A DNA stretch of 64,000 bases from Triatoma infestans (GCA_011037195.1 JAAEAF010006603.1:1-64000); one strand, 5' to 3'; shown: positions 33,743 to 45,624, counted from the stretch's first letter. Program-made: numbers and translations. The notes: generated by a model not told the origin, from the sequence alone.

Positions 33743-35612
33743 CAAAGAATTTTGGACTGAAACTATTGAAGACGATACATATTAGAATCCTTGCTTAATT
33801 AAGCCTTATAGAACAAGTCTGATAAGCCCTGATTTAGCCCAGAAAATTTATCCTGTTTTTAGGTATATTTTAATGCCAGTTTAAATGAAAATAGCCTGAG
33901 TTAGTAAGTGGTTCTTGTCTACTGACTTTTGTTTGAGGATATCATATATTGCTTGCCAATGTAGGTTCCAAAGTATGGTACTGTATCTGCGGATGGAAGC
34001 AGGCTGATTAAGGAATAATTTGAGGTAGATGGTTCATGAATGATGAACGTTAATATTGTGACATTTTAGAAAATAATATATACAATCTTAGTGCACTTGA
34101 AAAGTTGGGAACACTAGTTTTTTGGGGGGGGAAATCTATTAAATAAATATAAAACATATATCAAATGTAAAGTCCGGATGGCTTTCACTTGTTACAATTC
34201 TCAAGGTCAGATGGCAAATTGTATTACGAATTTTTACAACTACTTTACTATCTATCTACTAGCTAACTAATTAGATGATTATTTAAAAGCAGAGCAAGAG
34301 AAGAATACAAAATTTCCTAATCAATTACCTAATCGATAAACAATAAAATACATATAATAAAATTAAAAAGAAATTCATTTGTATAGAAATGTAGATATAC
34401 ATGTATACATGAACATATATGAATTTATATATATGAAAGAAATAGAAAGTGTGTGGATTCACCATACACACCCACACAGTCACTCCATTCGCTAAATTTA
34501 TTCATCGCAATCGGGAAACAACTTGCTACTTCCGGTGAAAACTCAAAATCTAATGTGATTTCTATATTTTCCGTTAAGATTTATCATATTTTTTGGATAT
34601 TTTTCGTATAAAAAAAAAATGTGGTCAAAGTTCATAAATTTTTTTATATAACTTTTACTGAATGTTCCAATTAATTCATGAATTTATATGATTAATAAGG
34701 ATAGATGATAATTTAAATTTAACACTTAATTTGTTGTTTCAATGTCTATATAAAAATTTCTAAAATACTCTTTTGGTCCCAACTCTTTGATAAAGATATT
34801 AAATTCTGTCATGATAATTATTTATCTGAATAAAAAAATCTAGTATGATTCATACATACAAAATGATTTTTATATTTTTTAACTTACATTTTACATGTTT
34901 GTTTTGTAATTTGAACGTTGACAAAAAATTTTATTGGCTCTTTTGTTAGTAACACACGAATGTTGAAACAACACAATTTATTAAAATAGCACTTTTAAAA
35001 TTGAAAGGTCCTAGGGGACACGACTACCAGAGAATCATTTTCTCGGTGTATTATTACCAATAGAAGTTACAAAGACCTTTGCATATGACAGTTAGTAACA
35101 AAACATCATTCGTGCTGTTTTGTAAGATATTGCAAAATTTTGAAAAAATAAAAAGTTCGTCAGTTAAAGGATACTTTCGACTGTTGGAGTAAGTACTACG
35201 ACCGAAATGTTGGATCCCTTTGATGATGACTGAACATCATATCAAGTTGGAAATTACTTCAAATTTTCATTTTGAGTTATGTACACAAAGAGCATATTCG
35301 AAAATTCAGAATTTGTTGGAAACTTGATTTCGAAAATCTAATAGAAATGCACGATTTCTTATGGCAGCCGTTAGTTATACAAGAGACAAAATGAAAATTG
35401 AAAAGAATAAATTAAAAAATTTCAATTTCATAAGATTATTTTTTTTATTGTAATGCATTTTCTATGAGATAGTTTGGTTTTGAACTTGATTCGTTTAATA
35501 AAGAGAATCTAATAGGTCATCATAATGGCATAAACAATCTTATCAACCACCTTATCACTAAAGGATTGTATGCTGTTTTTTTTTTATAAAAGATATTAAA
35601 AGAATTTATTAC
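33743..35612. other. No gene seen
   Basis: AT-rich DNA with pieces that share words with repeat family R (CTACTTCCGGTGAAAACTC near 34530; GATACTTTCGACTG near 35170). There are no supported frames. Confidence 0.5.
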
Positions 35613-35683
35613 CTTGTATATGGCGGCAGTTTTGGCAGCAGCTTCAGCTGTACAAGTTCCCGCACCACGAGCCGTACTGTTAT
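35613..35683 (-). other. Candidate exon of 71 bases, unknown protein or 5' UTR
   Basis: On the minus strand a pyrimidine-containing tract ends in AAAACAG (acceptor-like). A GC-richer segment follows, ending CATATACAAG, then GTAATA (donor-like). One frame is open through the segment and gives NSTARGAGTCTAEAAAKTAA, with Ala-rich, non-repetitive codon use. I do not recognise the protein. Against it: no neighbouring exon is identified, and the frame has no ATG. The segment could equally be a 5' UTR exon read from the TATA-like site at 35889. Confidence is low. Confidence 0.25.
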
Positions 35684-35990
35684 CTGTTTTATGAAAACAC
35701 GTGAAATAAAGTCGTATCGTCAGCGGGTGACCGATCAGCTCTATCTATAAATTACTATTAACACACAACTGTTGTTAACACAAGACTGAAGTTAAGTTCC
35801 ACCGTGTTGTACAGAGTTGTGTTGTTAGAACCGCCCGGTGAGCGCGCGATACTACAATCCATGCCCCCTCCAATATACTAGACGTTTCTATATAGCAGAC
35901 ACTCCCCCTAAAGTGCACTGCTCTTGGGTTGCATGCATCTTTCCATCCAATAGTCTGGCTGTCACTTAATGTACCATACACTACAACACT
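35684..35990 (-). promoter_or_regulatory. GC-richer segment with TATA-like box, possible promoter
   Basis: The segment is clearly less AT-rich than its surroundings and contains CpGs (GCGCGCGATA and neighbours). On the minus strand GCTATATAGAAACG lies at 35885-35896 and an insect initiator-like TTCAGTC lies downstream near 35790. The only ATG frame that follows is 34 codons long. A promoter reading into the candidate exon at 35613-35683 is possible but not shown. Confidence 0.2.
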
Positions 35991-37049
35991 TGTCTAATAA
36001 ACCCCTTTTTTTTCTTTTTTTTTATCGCATTATCTTTAAACAATTTGTGCTCTCTCTTACTGCCATAAGAGAAAGTATTGATCTATTTTCGAAATTGGTT
36101 GTTTAAAGAAGAAATGTTTTTTTTGAGAACCCTTGAATTAGAAAAATATGCGAATGGTTTTTGTTGTGTACACAATAATATAAATCGAAAAATATCTTTA
36201 TTTCTTCATATATGATAGCGCAGTAACTATTTTGTTTGAAAGATTTACTGTGAAAATTTATTTGACAAAATATCTATGGTTTGTCACATTTAATTTACTT
36301 CTGGGCAATCTTTTAGAGAAATTTACTTATCTGGAGAATTTTATTCAGGATTGGCTGAATCCACATATTGCCATATTGAGAGTACCTTTCTATTATTACG
36401 TAATATGATTCTACAATTTTTTATGGAATGCTAACAGCATTTAGATATTTAATATAATTGTAGAACATCCATCAATTATTATTATAAGCGCAGTTAGAGG
36501 AAGTCTGTGTTCAGATATGTTTATTCCTGAGGGATGAATTAAAAAGAATGATGTTTACATCATCTGTTTGAGGATAAAGTCCTTTGCATGACCTCATTCT
36601 TGTCTTACAACCGCCTCTCTATGTCGCTAAATAACTTTTTTAGGTTTACATTTATTTTTTGATTACTTGTATTTTTCTTTTTTACTTTCGGATAGAAAAA
36701 AATAAACCTTTACCGATCGAAACTGTGTTGAGATTTTTTTTTTTTATTTCCTTTTAATGCTGCAGTTTTGTTAGATTATAGAAATTATGAAAATACATAT
36801 TTCCAGATCACTTTAATATTTGTATAAATTGATATAGGGGAATGAGCCCTTGGTTGTGATATGAAATGGAGAACTCAAAAACAAAAATTCAAACTGGATA
36901 TTCCAATTTATATCCGGTAAGTTTTTCTACCAATATCAAACTTGTGACTTCTATCCTCTAACTTCCATATTCCAACATTGTTATTTCCGGATAGACACAA
37001 AACTACTTTCTCAGCCTTTGAATGGGGAAAGTGGACTAGCTGAATCTTG
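35991..37049. other. No gene seen
   Basis: AT-rich DNA with T runs. Nothing recognised. Confidence 0.5.
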
Positions 37050-37051
37050 CA

Positions 37052-38586
37052 CACTCACCAGCAAAAAATTCAGGACCACTTGAATAATTTACTATTTCTA
37101 TGTAGTTTGTTTCAAATTTTTCATAATTTTTATCGTTCATAACGTTAACTGTTTTTTTTTTAAATAAAACAAATAAATAGGATATATAGGAAATTTAAAA
37201 TACTTAATTAAATAAAAGTGAATTTGGAAAATTTTATTTACCTGTTTAATTTTTTTTTTTAATTTTACATTATTTTTTAGTGGGATGGTGCTAATAGCGA
37301 TTATTATTACCTCCTCTTGCCTTTATCACAGCTTCTAGGCATCTCGGCATGCTCTGAATCAAGCGGGAAATTTCATTTTCTGACCTTAGAGCTCATTCGT
37401 CTTGAAGTGCCATTATTTCTAGCTCCTGAAGCGTCCCAGGAAAGACTCTCCGATCTCTTATCCGTCTTCGAAGCATATCACATAGATGCTCTATGGGTTT
37501 TAAGCCAGGGGAACAGGCAAGCCAGTTTGGGAAGTCAGTATTATGGTTATTAAGAAAGGCCTGCACTATGTAGGCTCTGTGGACGAGCTTTATCGTGCCT
37601 TAGCACAAATTCCTCACCTATCTCCGGCATAATAGAGACGACATGTTTTTGCAGTATATAACGAGCAAATAACGAGCAGTCATGGAACCTCCACGAACGA
37701 TCACTGACTGCGTACGCCTTTGTAAACTGATACCTGGCCATCAGAGAGCCTCTTTGAAAAGGCCTAGTGAGAACAAAATTGCATTGTGCAAATCACTCAC
37801 CTCTTCTCCTCCATATTCATTTACGGTCGTCTGGAGCCCTTAAGGCAAATCGAGACTTGTCAGTAAACTTGTCTACTGCTCGAAAGACCAATTGATATAC
37901 TGCCGAGACAACTCAAGGCGAGAAACGCGGTGCTTCCTGTTTGTTCTGGCCCTCTTGCAGGGCGAAAAACCATTAAACCTTACTCATTCTATCTCTTTCG
38001 AGCTGTTCTCTCAGAACTTTGAACATCTCGAACTCTTGGAGGCAATGAACTACTTCTACAGCTGTCAGATGTCGATTTCTTAAAACGGTCTTCCTGCAGT
38101 TCATAGGCCCTTGGCCGCCCTGAACCTGCCCTTCTTTATAACACCCAGAACCTGTTTCTCTGTAACTCTGCACTGCATCTCGCAGAATTTGGTAGGGAAC
38201 ACCAATAGCAATGGCTGTAAATCTGATGAGCGGCCGTCATCAGTAAATGCTACAGTACTTGCGACATTCTCGGCACTAAGGGGCATTTTGAAATTCGAAT
38301 TTTTAATTTTTTAATTTTCTTAATCAAGGGACAAGCAAGCAAAATTAAAGCAAATAAAAATCAAATCGAACTGAATAATAATAAACAAATTTGATAATAA
38401 ATGAACTAGCAAACTAGTAAACATTTTTGATTTATTTAATTTTGTTAATACCACAAGTATGATGTACAAAATCTAATGTATTCTCAAAATATTGGCTATT
38501 AATCGCCAAAACAAAATAACTGATGAAAACAGACCGAACAATATTATATTACTTATTGAGTGGCCGGAATTTTTTGCCGGTAAGTG
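37052..38586 (-). mobile_element. Tc1-like DNA transposon with decayed transposase
   Basis: Terminal inverted repeats of about 33 bp are CACTCACCAGCAAAAAATTC at the left and, reversed, CACTTACCGGCAAAAAATTC at the right. TA lies at the right flank (38587-38588) and CA, possibly mutated TA, at the left. The minus-strand transposase reads from MPLSAENVASTVAFTDDGRS near 38285 to SMPRCLEAVIKARGGNNNRY near 37290. Between them are DWSFEQ-like and WPGISLQRRTQSVIVRGGSM segments and SPGLKPIEHLCDMLRRRI, matching the Tc1 DDE domain (SPDLNPIEH-WD--). Frameshifts and stops are spread along it. The length of about 1.5 kb is usual for Tc1 elements, so the copy is complete but dead. Confidence 0.85.
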
Positions 38587-38588
38587 TA

Positions 38589-39035
38589 TTTGTTGCTATC
38601 GCACATTCTATCGACAATGGTCGGGAAGCCTGAATTGCTGTTCAGGGTATCCTTCCCATTTACATACTGGTCTGCCTTCTCTACTGGAACCTTCCTGCAG
38701 CCTGCTCTGGATCTTCTGAGGCTTCAGATTTTTCTTTTTTTGCAGAGTTCCATATGGAAGTCTGTTAGCGCTCTCTTTTATCACATTTTTTTCTACAGAC
38801 GTTTCCAATTATTCCGGAATATTTTTTTCATTTCGCATATGATACTGACCTCTTAAATCCCAAAGCCTTTCGGTATTCATCTTTCGAAACTTCTATCCCC
38901 TGTTTGAACTCTCTATTTGATAATATAACGAAATGACAAATAAAAACAAAAAAAAATCCATTAAAAGCCAAACTCACATTTCTATTCTCGCCATTACAAT
39001 CAGAGATCCTGGGAGAGTAATAATACCGAATGTTA
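38589..39035. other. No gene recognised; short GC-richer patch
   Basis: At 38608-38808 the minus strand has a 66-codon frame rich in Arg, Lys and Gln with no motif I know, and the plus strand has a 90-codon frame of hydrophobic low-complexity text. Neither is supported by splice signals or homology. Confidence 0.4.
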
Positions 39036-39184
39036 GGGAAGGACTAATTAGTTAGCTTCCTGGATTCCCACGCGGAGGACCCGGATCCGAGTCCAGCTGT
39101 GTTACCCTTAGATTTTTTCTTCCTAGGAGCCTCTACTGTTCACTGCCCGGTGATGGACAGTGTTGTCGGTAACGAGAGAAGACA
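39036..39184 (+). mobile_element. SINE family B, diverged and 3'-truncated
   Basis: Head remnants are GGGAAGGACTAATTAGTTAG and ACCCGGATCCGAGTCCAGC. The body has CCCTTAGATTTTTTCTTCCT and CCCGGTGATGGACAGTG, and stops near GTAACGAGAGAAG. Both promoter boxes are damaged. Confidence 0.75.
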
Positions 39185-39604
39185 CAAATAGACTTTAATC
39201 AACATTGGAAACTTCTCTAGAAGCTTATTCAGACACGAAAATTCCCTAAAAATACAAAAACATCTATAGCACAATCATAAAACCCCTCTGAATTTTAGGA
39301 TATAGTTTAAGGATCAATTAAGCCGTTTTCATTCCCTATTATCCAAAACAAAAACCTTTTTCAAATTGCCCCCTATATATGTCCATGTGTTTATTTCTGC
39401 CTACCATCTAACACCCTAATAACAGAGATTATCATGCTGCCCTGTTACAGACAACCTACGAGATAATTGAAGCGCTACGGTTGCTCCGTAGTAGTATCCA
39501 ATGATAACTGCATAATTCAGTAAATGAAGATAATACCGCTGAAACTTCCTTATGTCATGTTAATCGCAGCTCTAAGACATTTAATTATTAGATATTATAT
39601 TGTG
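39185..39604. other. No gene seen
   Basis: Mixed-composition unique DNA. Nothing recognised. Confidence 0.45.
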
Positions 39605-39863
39605 TCCTCACGCGTTGGTCTAGTGGTCAGCACACTCGCCTTTCGTGCGAGAATTCAGGGTTCGATCCCAGTGAGGGCAAAGTCGATGTCGACCAAGCAT
39701 TGTGATGAAAAGTGGGAAGTTAAAGTTAGTAGCGCCCTTGGTAGCGAAGGCCGGAACTAAACGGCGTGGGAACTGCGGCGTGGTTACCACACGTCCCCCA
39801 ATACAAATCGCCGTCGGCAAGCCTTGGCCCTTATGGGCTGTTGCGCCATAGGTTTTTTTTTTT
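39605..39863 (+). mobile_element. SINE family A (tRNA-Glu-derived), full copy
   Basis: The head is TCCTCACGCGTTGGTCTAGT, the TTCGTGCGAG anticodon arm and GGTTCGATCCCAGTGAGGG. The body contains AAGTGGGAAGTTAAAG, AGTAGCGCCCTTGG, GGCCGGAACTAAACGG and CCACACGTCCCCCAATAC, and ends in GGGCTGTTGCGCCATAGG with a T run. It is the cleanest uninterrupted copy in the window together with 12.3 kb. Confidence 0.88.
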
Positions 39864-40996
39864 ATATTCAGTTGAAATTGCAAGCAAATAAGCAATTATT
39901 CAAAACTTTAAGGTTTTTTGAGTATAGAATGTAATTTTGCAATAAAATTTGTAGTGCATAATTTAATGAGAAATATATACATATTTATTGGATGTATGCT
40001 TGTTAAGTTCGGCTCAAGTATACACTTGTCACTTCTAGGAAAAAAGAAAAGATAAAATTCTTCTATAAGAATTCCTCTCTGTTCACGAATAGTAAAAAAA
40101 AAAAAAAAATGTAAGATTTGATAAAGAAAATATAAATAAATACCGTTATCCTGAGGTCACACATCAACAACAGAATAAAAACTAACATAATTGGTGATAA
40201 GAACGAACACATTATTAAACAATTGAATGAACAAGGTTTTTATTATTAGCTATGTAAAAGTATTATTACTATTATTATTGTTATTATATTTGTTATCAGT
40301 AACACATCACCTTGAACATTGTAACTGCTGGAAGTTTATAATACCGGAAATAAGCTTAAGTATTTTATTTATATCTATAATTGCAGTGTAATAATTTGTT
40401 TTGTTTTTAAGGAGTGTTGTGTTTTTTCCTTTATATTGTTAATTGCGATAAGATTTGAATTGTTAGTAAACTATTGTTATGATAACAGAATTAGATAAAC
40501 TTAAGAAAGTTTCATAATATAAAATTTCAATAGTTTTAATTTAGCAAATTTTATCATGAGAATATATATACATAAATAAATGCAAATCCACACTTATAAA
40601 TAATAAATGAAAAAGCTCAATCAATGCTTATCTGTTCATGAATTATTAGATTGGTTAATGGAATATCACACTTTATAATATCATTGTTAGTATTATACCT
40701 TGTATATATACATATATCTTTAACATTTGCTTTAATTGCAATTTTTTTTTCAATGGAATTTCTCTTGTTCTTGGGTAATTACAAAACATCGATCACATTA
40801 CTAATTTTGGTTTAAATTGGTTATTTTTTGCATAGTTCTAACATACTCTTAGTATAGGCGTCTGGAATATGTAATAAGGAAACTTACAAGTGCTCCAGTT
40901 TTCAATACTCCAAAACACATTCTTTTACACCAATTCTTAAACTTCTAATTGCGAATTTTATTCAAATAGGCTATTTTACTGAAAGTTTAGTTTGAT
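39864..40996. other. No gene seen
   Basis: Very AT-rich DNA with an A run near 40094 and ATT repeats near 40260-40285. The right end holds the imperfect target copy of the following SINE. Confidence 0.5.
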
Positions 40997-41747
40997 TGTC
41001 CTCACGCGTTGGTCTAGTGGCTAGCGCTCTCACCTTAGTTGCGAGAATTCAGGGTTCGATTCCCGTGAGGGCAAAGTCGTGTAGACCCAGCATTGTGATG
41101 AAAAGTGGGAAGTTAAAGTTAGTAGCGCCCTAGGTAGCGAAGGCCGGAACTAAACGGCGTGAGAACTGCGGCGTGGTTACCACACGTCCCCTGTAGTGGA
41201 AGAAAGCAATGAAAATAAATAGTTTTGTAAAATATATTAAATAGTAAATTTACCTTCAAAAAGAGTGTATTTTAGAGTCAAGTACTGTAAATTGGGGTCA
41301 TTGCTAGTAGGGAAACAAAGGCACAAAATTAATACAATGCGACTTGGCCAACTGCTTTGTTAGAGAGCATTCCTTAAGACAGTCAGACTTCTGCCTTCAA
41401 ATAAGGCAGTCGCAATTCTGCTTCCAAAGCCAGAACGCTTCAGGAATCGCTCTCATAGTATCAGTGCCATTTTCACAATATATTAAATAAGTTTATAATA
41501 TCAAATAAGTTGTAGTTATTATTTTAACAGAATATAATCATTTTAAAAAACAGTGGTGCTTTCTCAATTATTCTTATTACTTCATTCTCTTTTAAACTTA
41601 CATACTTCAAGCCCTAATACGAAACCGCTCGTGCTACACAACAGCTACTACAAATACACATCATCACACCAAAACATTTCACCCCCAATACAAATCGGTC
41701 TGGCAAGCCTTGGCCCTTCATGGGCTGTTGCGCCATAGGGTTTTTTT
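40997..41747 (+). mobile_element. SINE family A copy split by a solo LTR
   Basis: The head and most of the body are at 40997-41191 (TGGTCTAGTGGCTAGCGC, GGTTCGATTCCCGTGAGGG, GGCCGGAACTAAACGG, CCACACGTCCCC). The last part is at 41682-41747 (CCCCCAATACAAATCG, GGGCTGTTGCGCCATAGGG, T run). Flanks AAAGTTTAGTTTGAT and AAAGTTTTATTAGTTGAT are an imperfect target duplication. The solo LTR was inserted later, at a run of C. Confidence 0.88.
41192..41681 (+). mobile_element. Solo LTR inside SINE A, with CCCC target duplication
   Basis: It starts TGTAGTGGAAGAAAGC and ends ACATTTCA. It shares long blocks with the solo LTR at 8390-8996 (AGGTACTGTAAATTGGGGTC in one, AAGTACTG... here; GCTAGTAGGGAAACAAAGGC; GACTTGGCCAACTG). 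CCCC lies on each side (41188-41191 and 41682-41685). Removing LTR and one CCCC restores the SINE consensus with five C. Orientation is opposite to the full gypsy element. Confidence 0.88.
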
Positions 41748-42110
41748 AAAGTTTTATTAGTTGATATATATATATATTTGTAATACAATTAAACGTTTAA
41801 GGTAGTAACAAGGTATATATATATTTTGGAATCGATATATATATATATATATATATCGATATTACTATCTATTTTATATCACTCCGAATAGTTTTTGAGT
41901 TTCATCGGAAATAGATGTTTAGGGATATAATGGAGTTGATGAGGAGAGAAATTAGGTTTGAATAATTAAACGAGATATGAAGACACTGTTATAATATAGC
42001 TATAAGTTTATACTAACTGCACTGGATTTTGAATGATTTTATAGAATAAAAGGTGAGAGTAGAGATATGACACGATGCAGTGTATAGTTGAATCTGATGA
42101 TAGATACATA
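41748..42110. other. AT-rich DNA with a long TA palindrome
   Basis: ATCGAT, a TA run and ATCGAT form a perfect palindrome at about 41831-41860 that could extrude as a cruciform. The rest is AT-rich. It may include the 5' part of the LTR-like unit that follows. No coding frame. Confidence 0.5.
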
Positions 42111-42240
42111 TATATACCTTTAGGTAGATTCTCACTGGCTTATATATAGGTTCTCCCCCTCTAGCCTGCTTAAGTCAGAGAGTACCAGAGAGAGTCTGCT
42201 TTCTCTTGGTCGGGCTTGTGTTCTCTCTCTTGCCGTTACA
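42111..42240 (+). repeat. LTR-like direct repeat, left copy
   Basis: CTTTAGGTAGATTCTCACTG, GGTTCTCCCCCTCTAGCCTG, CTCTTGGTCGGGCTTGTG and TGCCGTTACA at the end are repeated at 43629-43764 with few differences. The end in CA, and the gag-protease fragment between the copies, suggest LTR remnants. The 5' LTR limit is unclear, and no PBS follows, so an internal deletion is likely. Confidence 0.65.
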
Positions 42241-42249
42241 TTATAGAAT

Positions 42250-43075
42250 CCACACAAAAACCGCCATCGCCTTGCAAACATTGTGCTGGTATGCACTGGC
42301 ACAATGAATGCAAGCAAAAATTCCAAGTAGTCACATCGCGGCGAAAAAGAAACGTAGTTTCAGAACCACCGTCGCCGTGTAATTTCTGTCAAGGCGACCA
42401 CTGGAATCGCGAATGTAATAATAAAAATCGAAATAGAGCGCGCACTAATTTTGGCAAAAAGCCTCAATTTCTGCCAAACTATCGTCCCTTCAGGCAAAGT
42501 AGGCCTTATATCAAAAAACAAATTCATAATAATAATAACAACAGTAATAATAATAAGGGTAATAATAATATGGTAGTAGCAATAATAAATTTAATATTGG
42601 CAATACTTCAAACCGTTGGATTCCACCAACATGCCAGATATGTGAAAAGCGTGGGCACACAGCAAAGGCATGCTGGTTTAATTCAAAAAACGACTAGGCG
42701 CTCAGACGTTTTCTCAAACGGCTACCACTGTACTGATCCCGGCACTCCACGATTCGAATAATTTACTAATTACCGTTCAAATTAAAAACAAAAAAGTTAA
42801 AGTGTTAATCGACACAGGCGCTTTCGCATTCCCTCATAGATGCCAGTCATGTCAAATCGAGGCCCGAAAAATCTGATATAATCCTGAAATCGATTACAAA
42901 TCAGATTATCCCCAACCATGGTCCGTCAACCGTTCATTTATCAATCTGCGAAAACACAACAATTCACGGTAAATTCATAGTGTCCCAACTGAAAAATGAA
43001 TTTGAAATGATCATTGGGAGAGACCTGCTTACAAAATTTCAAGCAATTATAAATTTTAAAAACTTGAACGAGGAG
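42250..43075 (+). pseudogene. Gypsy-type gag nucleocapsid and protease fragment
   Basis: Knuckles CKHCAGMHWHNEC and CNFCQGDHWNREC (CX2CX3HX4C) lie near 42275-42405, and a canonical CQICEKRGHTAKAC near 42630-42675. The protease follows: VLIDTGA near 42800-42822 and IIGRDLLTKFQAIINF near 43010-43055. The layout equals that of the full gypsy element at 27.0-28.4 kb, but the sequence is clearly diverged, so it is a related family. Several frameshifts; nothing of RT remains. Gag binds RNA and the protease matures gag-pol in intact elements. Confidence 0.82.
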
Positions 43076-43490
43076 ACATGAAGATTGGGTTTTCGCGAAC
43101 AATTACAATAGAGGATGAATTTGAGGATGAAGATGAAAGATCGGAAGTAGAAGATGAATCTGGCCGAGAATCGTGCGAAGATGAAGAGGAGGAGGAGGAG
43201 GAGGAAGAAGATGAAGATGAGAATGAGAGGCAAATAGAAAGTTGTGGTGGGGAGGAACTGGACAGCGAAGATGAAGGCGAAGTACCTCCTTCTTTGAGAG
43301 GCCGTTCAACCAAAAAAATCGATTGGACTTCTTTCACAGTAGACATCTTCTTCCAGATTACCTTTAGATCTTTCCGATGAAATGTACGAAGAGTTGGATT
43401 TATTACATCAGGTACTGTCTTCTGAAGAAGAATCTGAAGTATTTAATGTTAGCCAAGCAAAACGGCCCTTGACTGCAATGTGTTTTATCG
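43076..43490 (+). other. Acidic low-complexity open frame
   Basis: ATG at 43078 opens a 100-codon frame with a long Asp/Glu tract from GAA/GAG/GAT repeats at about 43175-43225. A second frame from about 43340 (LDLSDEMYEELDLLHQ) is also acidic and ends near 43490. The region lies between the protease fragment and the right LTR-like repeat. It may belong to another inserted element, for example an acidic transposase N-terminus, but I cannot identify it. The opposite-strand frames are Ser-rich shadows. Confidence 0.4.
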
Positions 43491-43628
43491 CCAGTTCATA
43501 GGCAACCTATGACCGGTCTAGAATTAACATTATTTTGAGATGAGCCCAAAAAGTATATGTTTTGATGTATGTCCAATTTTGAAGGGAAAAAAGACCTTGT
43601 TCTTACGGTTTTGATATATATATATATA

Positions 43629-43764
43629 TATATACCTTTAGGTAGATTCTCACTGGCTTATATACAGGTTCTCCCACTCTAACCTGCTTAAGTCAGAGAG
43701 TCCCCACCAGGGAGAGTCTGTTTTCTCTCGGTCGGGCTTGTGTTCTCTCTCTCTTGCCGTTACA
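43629..43764 (+). repeat. LTR-like direct repeat, right copy
   Basis: Matches 42111-42240. It is preceded by a TA run instead of a polypurine tract, so the junction is not that of an intact 3' LTR. Confidence 0.65.
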
Positions 43765-45620
43765 AGGGAGTATGAAAATTAACTTTTAGGTACCATCAAA
43801 AATCCATCAAACCGGAAGTGCGACTTTACTGAATGTTTTTTGTTTTGTTTTTCGTGATATTCTCAAAAACGGATTCAAACGATTTTCTTTAAACCTATAT
43901 ATGGTTTTACCACCAACATAATATTAATAAACTTTAGAAGAATACAATTCTAATTTGAAGAAAATCTGAACCGAAAGTGCAATTTTTTCAGATTGGTTTT
44001 TTGAGTTTTTTTTGTAATTGTCTCGAAAATGGTTATAAGATTTTCTTTAAACTTGGGAATGCTTGCTGCATACATAGAAACGTATCCCTTTTATTTATAA
44101 CATTTTTCCGAAAATATTGATTTAATTGGGGTTTTGAGATCCCGTTTAAATTTAAACTGACGGTACATAGTCTTGAGACAGAGAGAGCCCACAATGTCCA
44201 CTCAGGTATGTACAGTTGTATAACTCTTATCACCTTATTTTATGGCCAGCCCAACTAAATGTTGCAATTTTAAAGAAATATTTTTAAATTAATTTTTATT
44301 ATTAATTGAAGTGTGAGTGTTTCACACCAGATTTTTTTTTTTTAACATATTAGTTTTGTCTTGGTTTATTTACTAGGCCCATGAGTTACGTAATATGCTC
44401 GATTCGCAGCTGTGCCAGCACTATCTGAGTGGCAAATTCTTGAGTTACCATCGTTTGCCTGAATGACAGCTTATCCCTCTTATTGCAAATCACCATATTT
44501 TATTGTTGAACATTTGATTTACGTTTCTCTTGATTGAATTCCTTTGTTCCTCCAAGTAAAGAATAAATATTTTTCCAAAAAAAGATTCTCCAGTCCAGAT
44601 ACAAGATATATTCTTCTTGATTTTCTATCAGAGTTTCATCCATGTGGGACTTGATCGTTGACTTCAACACGATTTATATAGCAAGTTCTGGGTTCTGTAG
44701 AAAAATGAATTTTATGGAAATATTTTACACAAATTAATGAAATATTTGTCCATATTAACTATCTTAAATCGGTTTTAGAATCTAAATCTGCATTGCCTAT
44801 AGTGCACTTTTTAATGAGGAAATAATCAATCTATCGTAGGTTTTCTAACATCCGAAGTTCACACCACGCCATGACTGATTATATCTACGGCATTTGAATT
44901 TTATAGGGACAAACACTACATTGTCCTGAATGCATTGGAAACAATTTGAAATTGTTTAGATACACCGCTCCTATTACACAAATCTAGAAATTTAAAAAAA
45001 AATAATAATTTTTTGTGGATATAACCTTGAAATGATAATATTCTTGCGTCATAATATCACATCAGTGCAATTGCCTCTCATCTTCTCATGGGTAATGACA
45101 TTTCACCACTACTCGCACCACTACAAGCTATATTCATAAGATTTGATTTTAGTGCCCCTAAATAATTCTGATTCCCTTATTACAGATGGTTAATCAAACC
45201 TGGAATATAATCATAGCCGAATCACATATATTATACTACCTAATTTACTTTGAACGAAGGCTTTATAGAAGTTCAGCATATTGTATCGGTCAGATAATCA
45301 GCCTATCCCATCTACAACTTTAATTAATTTAGCGTTTGTTGCATTTCTGTTTTATATCTTCCAGATGAGATCATCAAATCAAACTTTTTATCAAAGATAA
45401 TTTTTAGATATTTTAGTTTATCTAGATAAGAAATATTTACATTTAAATATACACAAGTTTTGAATAGTATCTTTATTTAGGTATGCTGAGGTTAGTGCAT
45501 TTGCAAACGCTGAAAATGAATGCAACTACTTTTATTTGAGGAGAAACGAAGCTGTTCAATTTTCTTACAGACTAGTCCTCAAAATTTTTAACCATTTCTG
45601 TAGTTCCTGACTCCTTTTTA
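43765..45620. other. No gene; pieces of repeat family R
   Basis: Family R words occur at 43800-44060 (AACCGGAAGTGCGACTTTAC, GAAAATCTGAACCGAAAGTG) and, reversed, at 44305-44345 (GTGTGAGTGTTTCACACCAG). The rest to 45.6 kb is AT-rich without a supported frame. Confidence 0.5.
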
Positions 45621-45624
45621 GTTT

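Noticed and set aside
41831..41860. Replication origin or regulatory palindrome
   Set aside because: A TA microsatellite closed by ATCGAT is enough to explain it.
43056..43346. Ser-rich protein on the minus strand
   Set aside because: It is the shadow of the GAG/GAA repeat read on the other strand.
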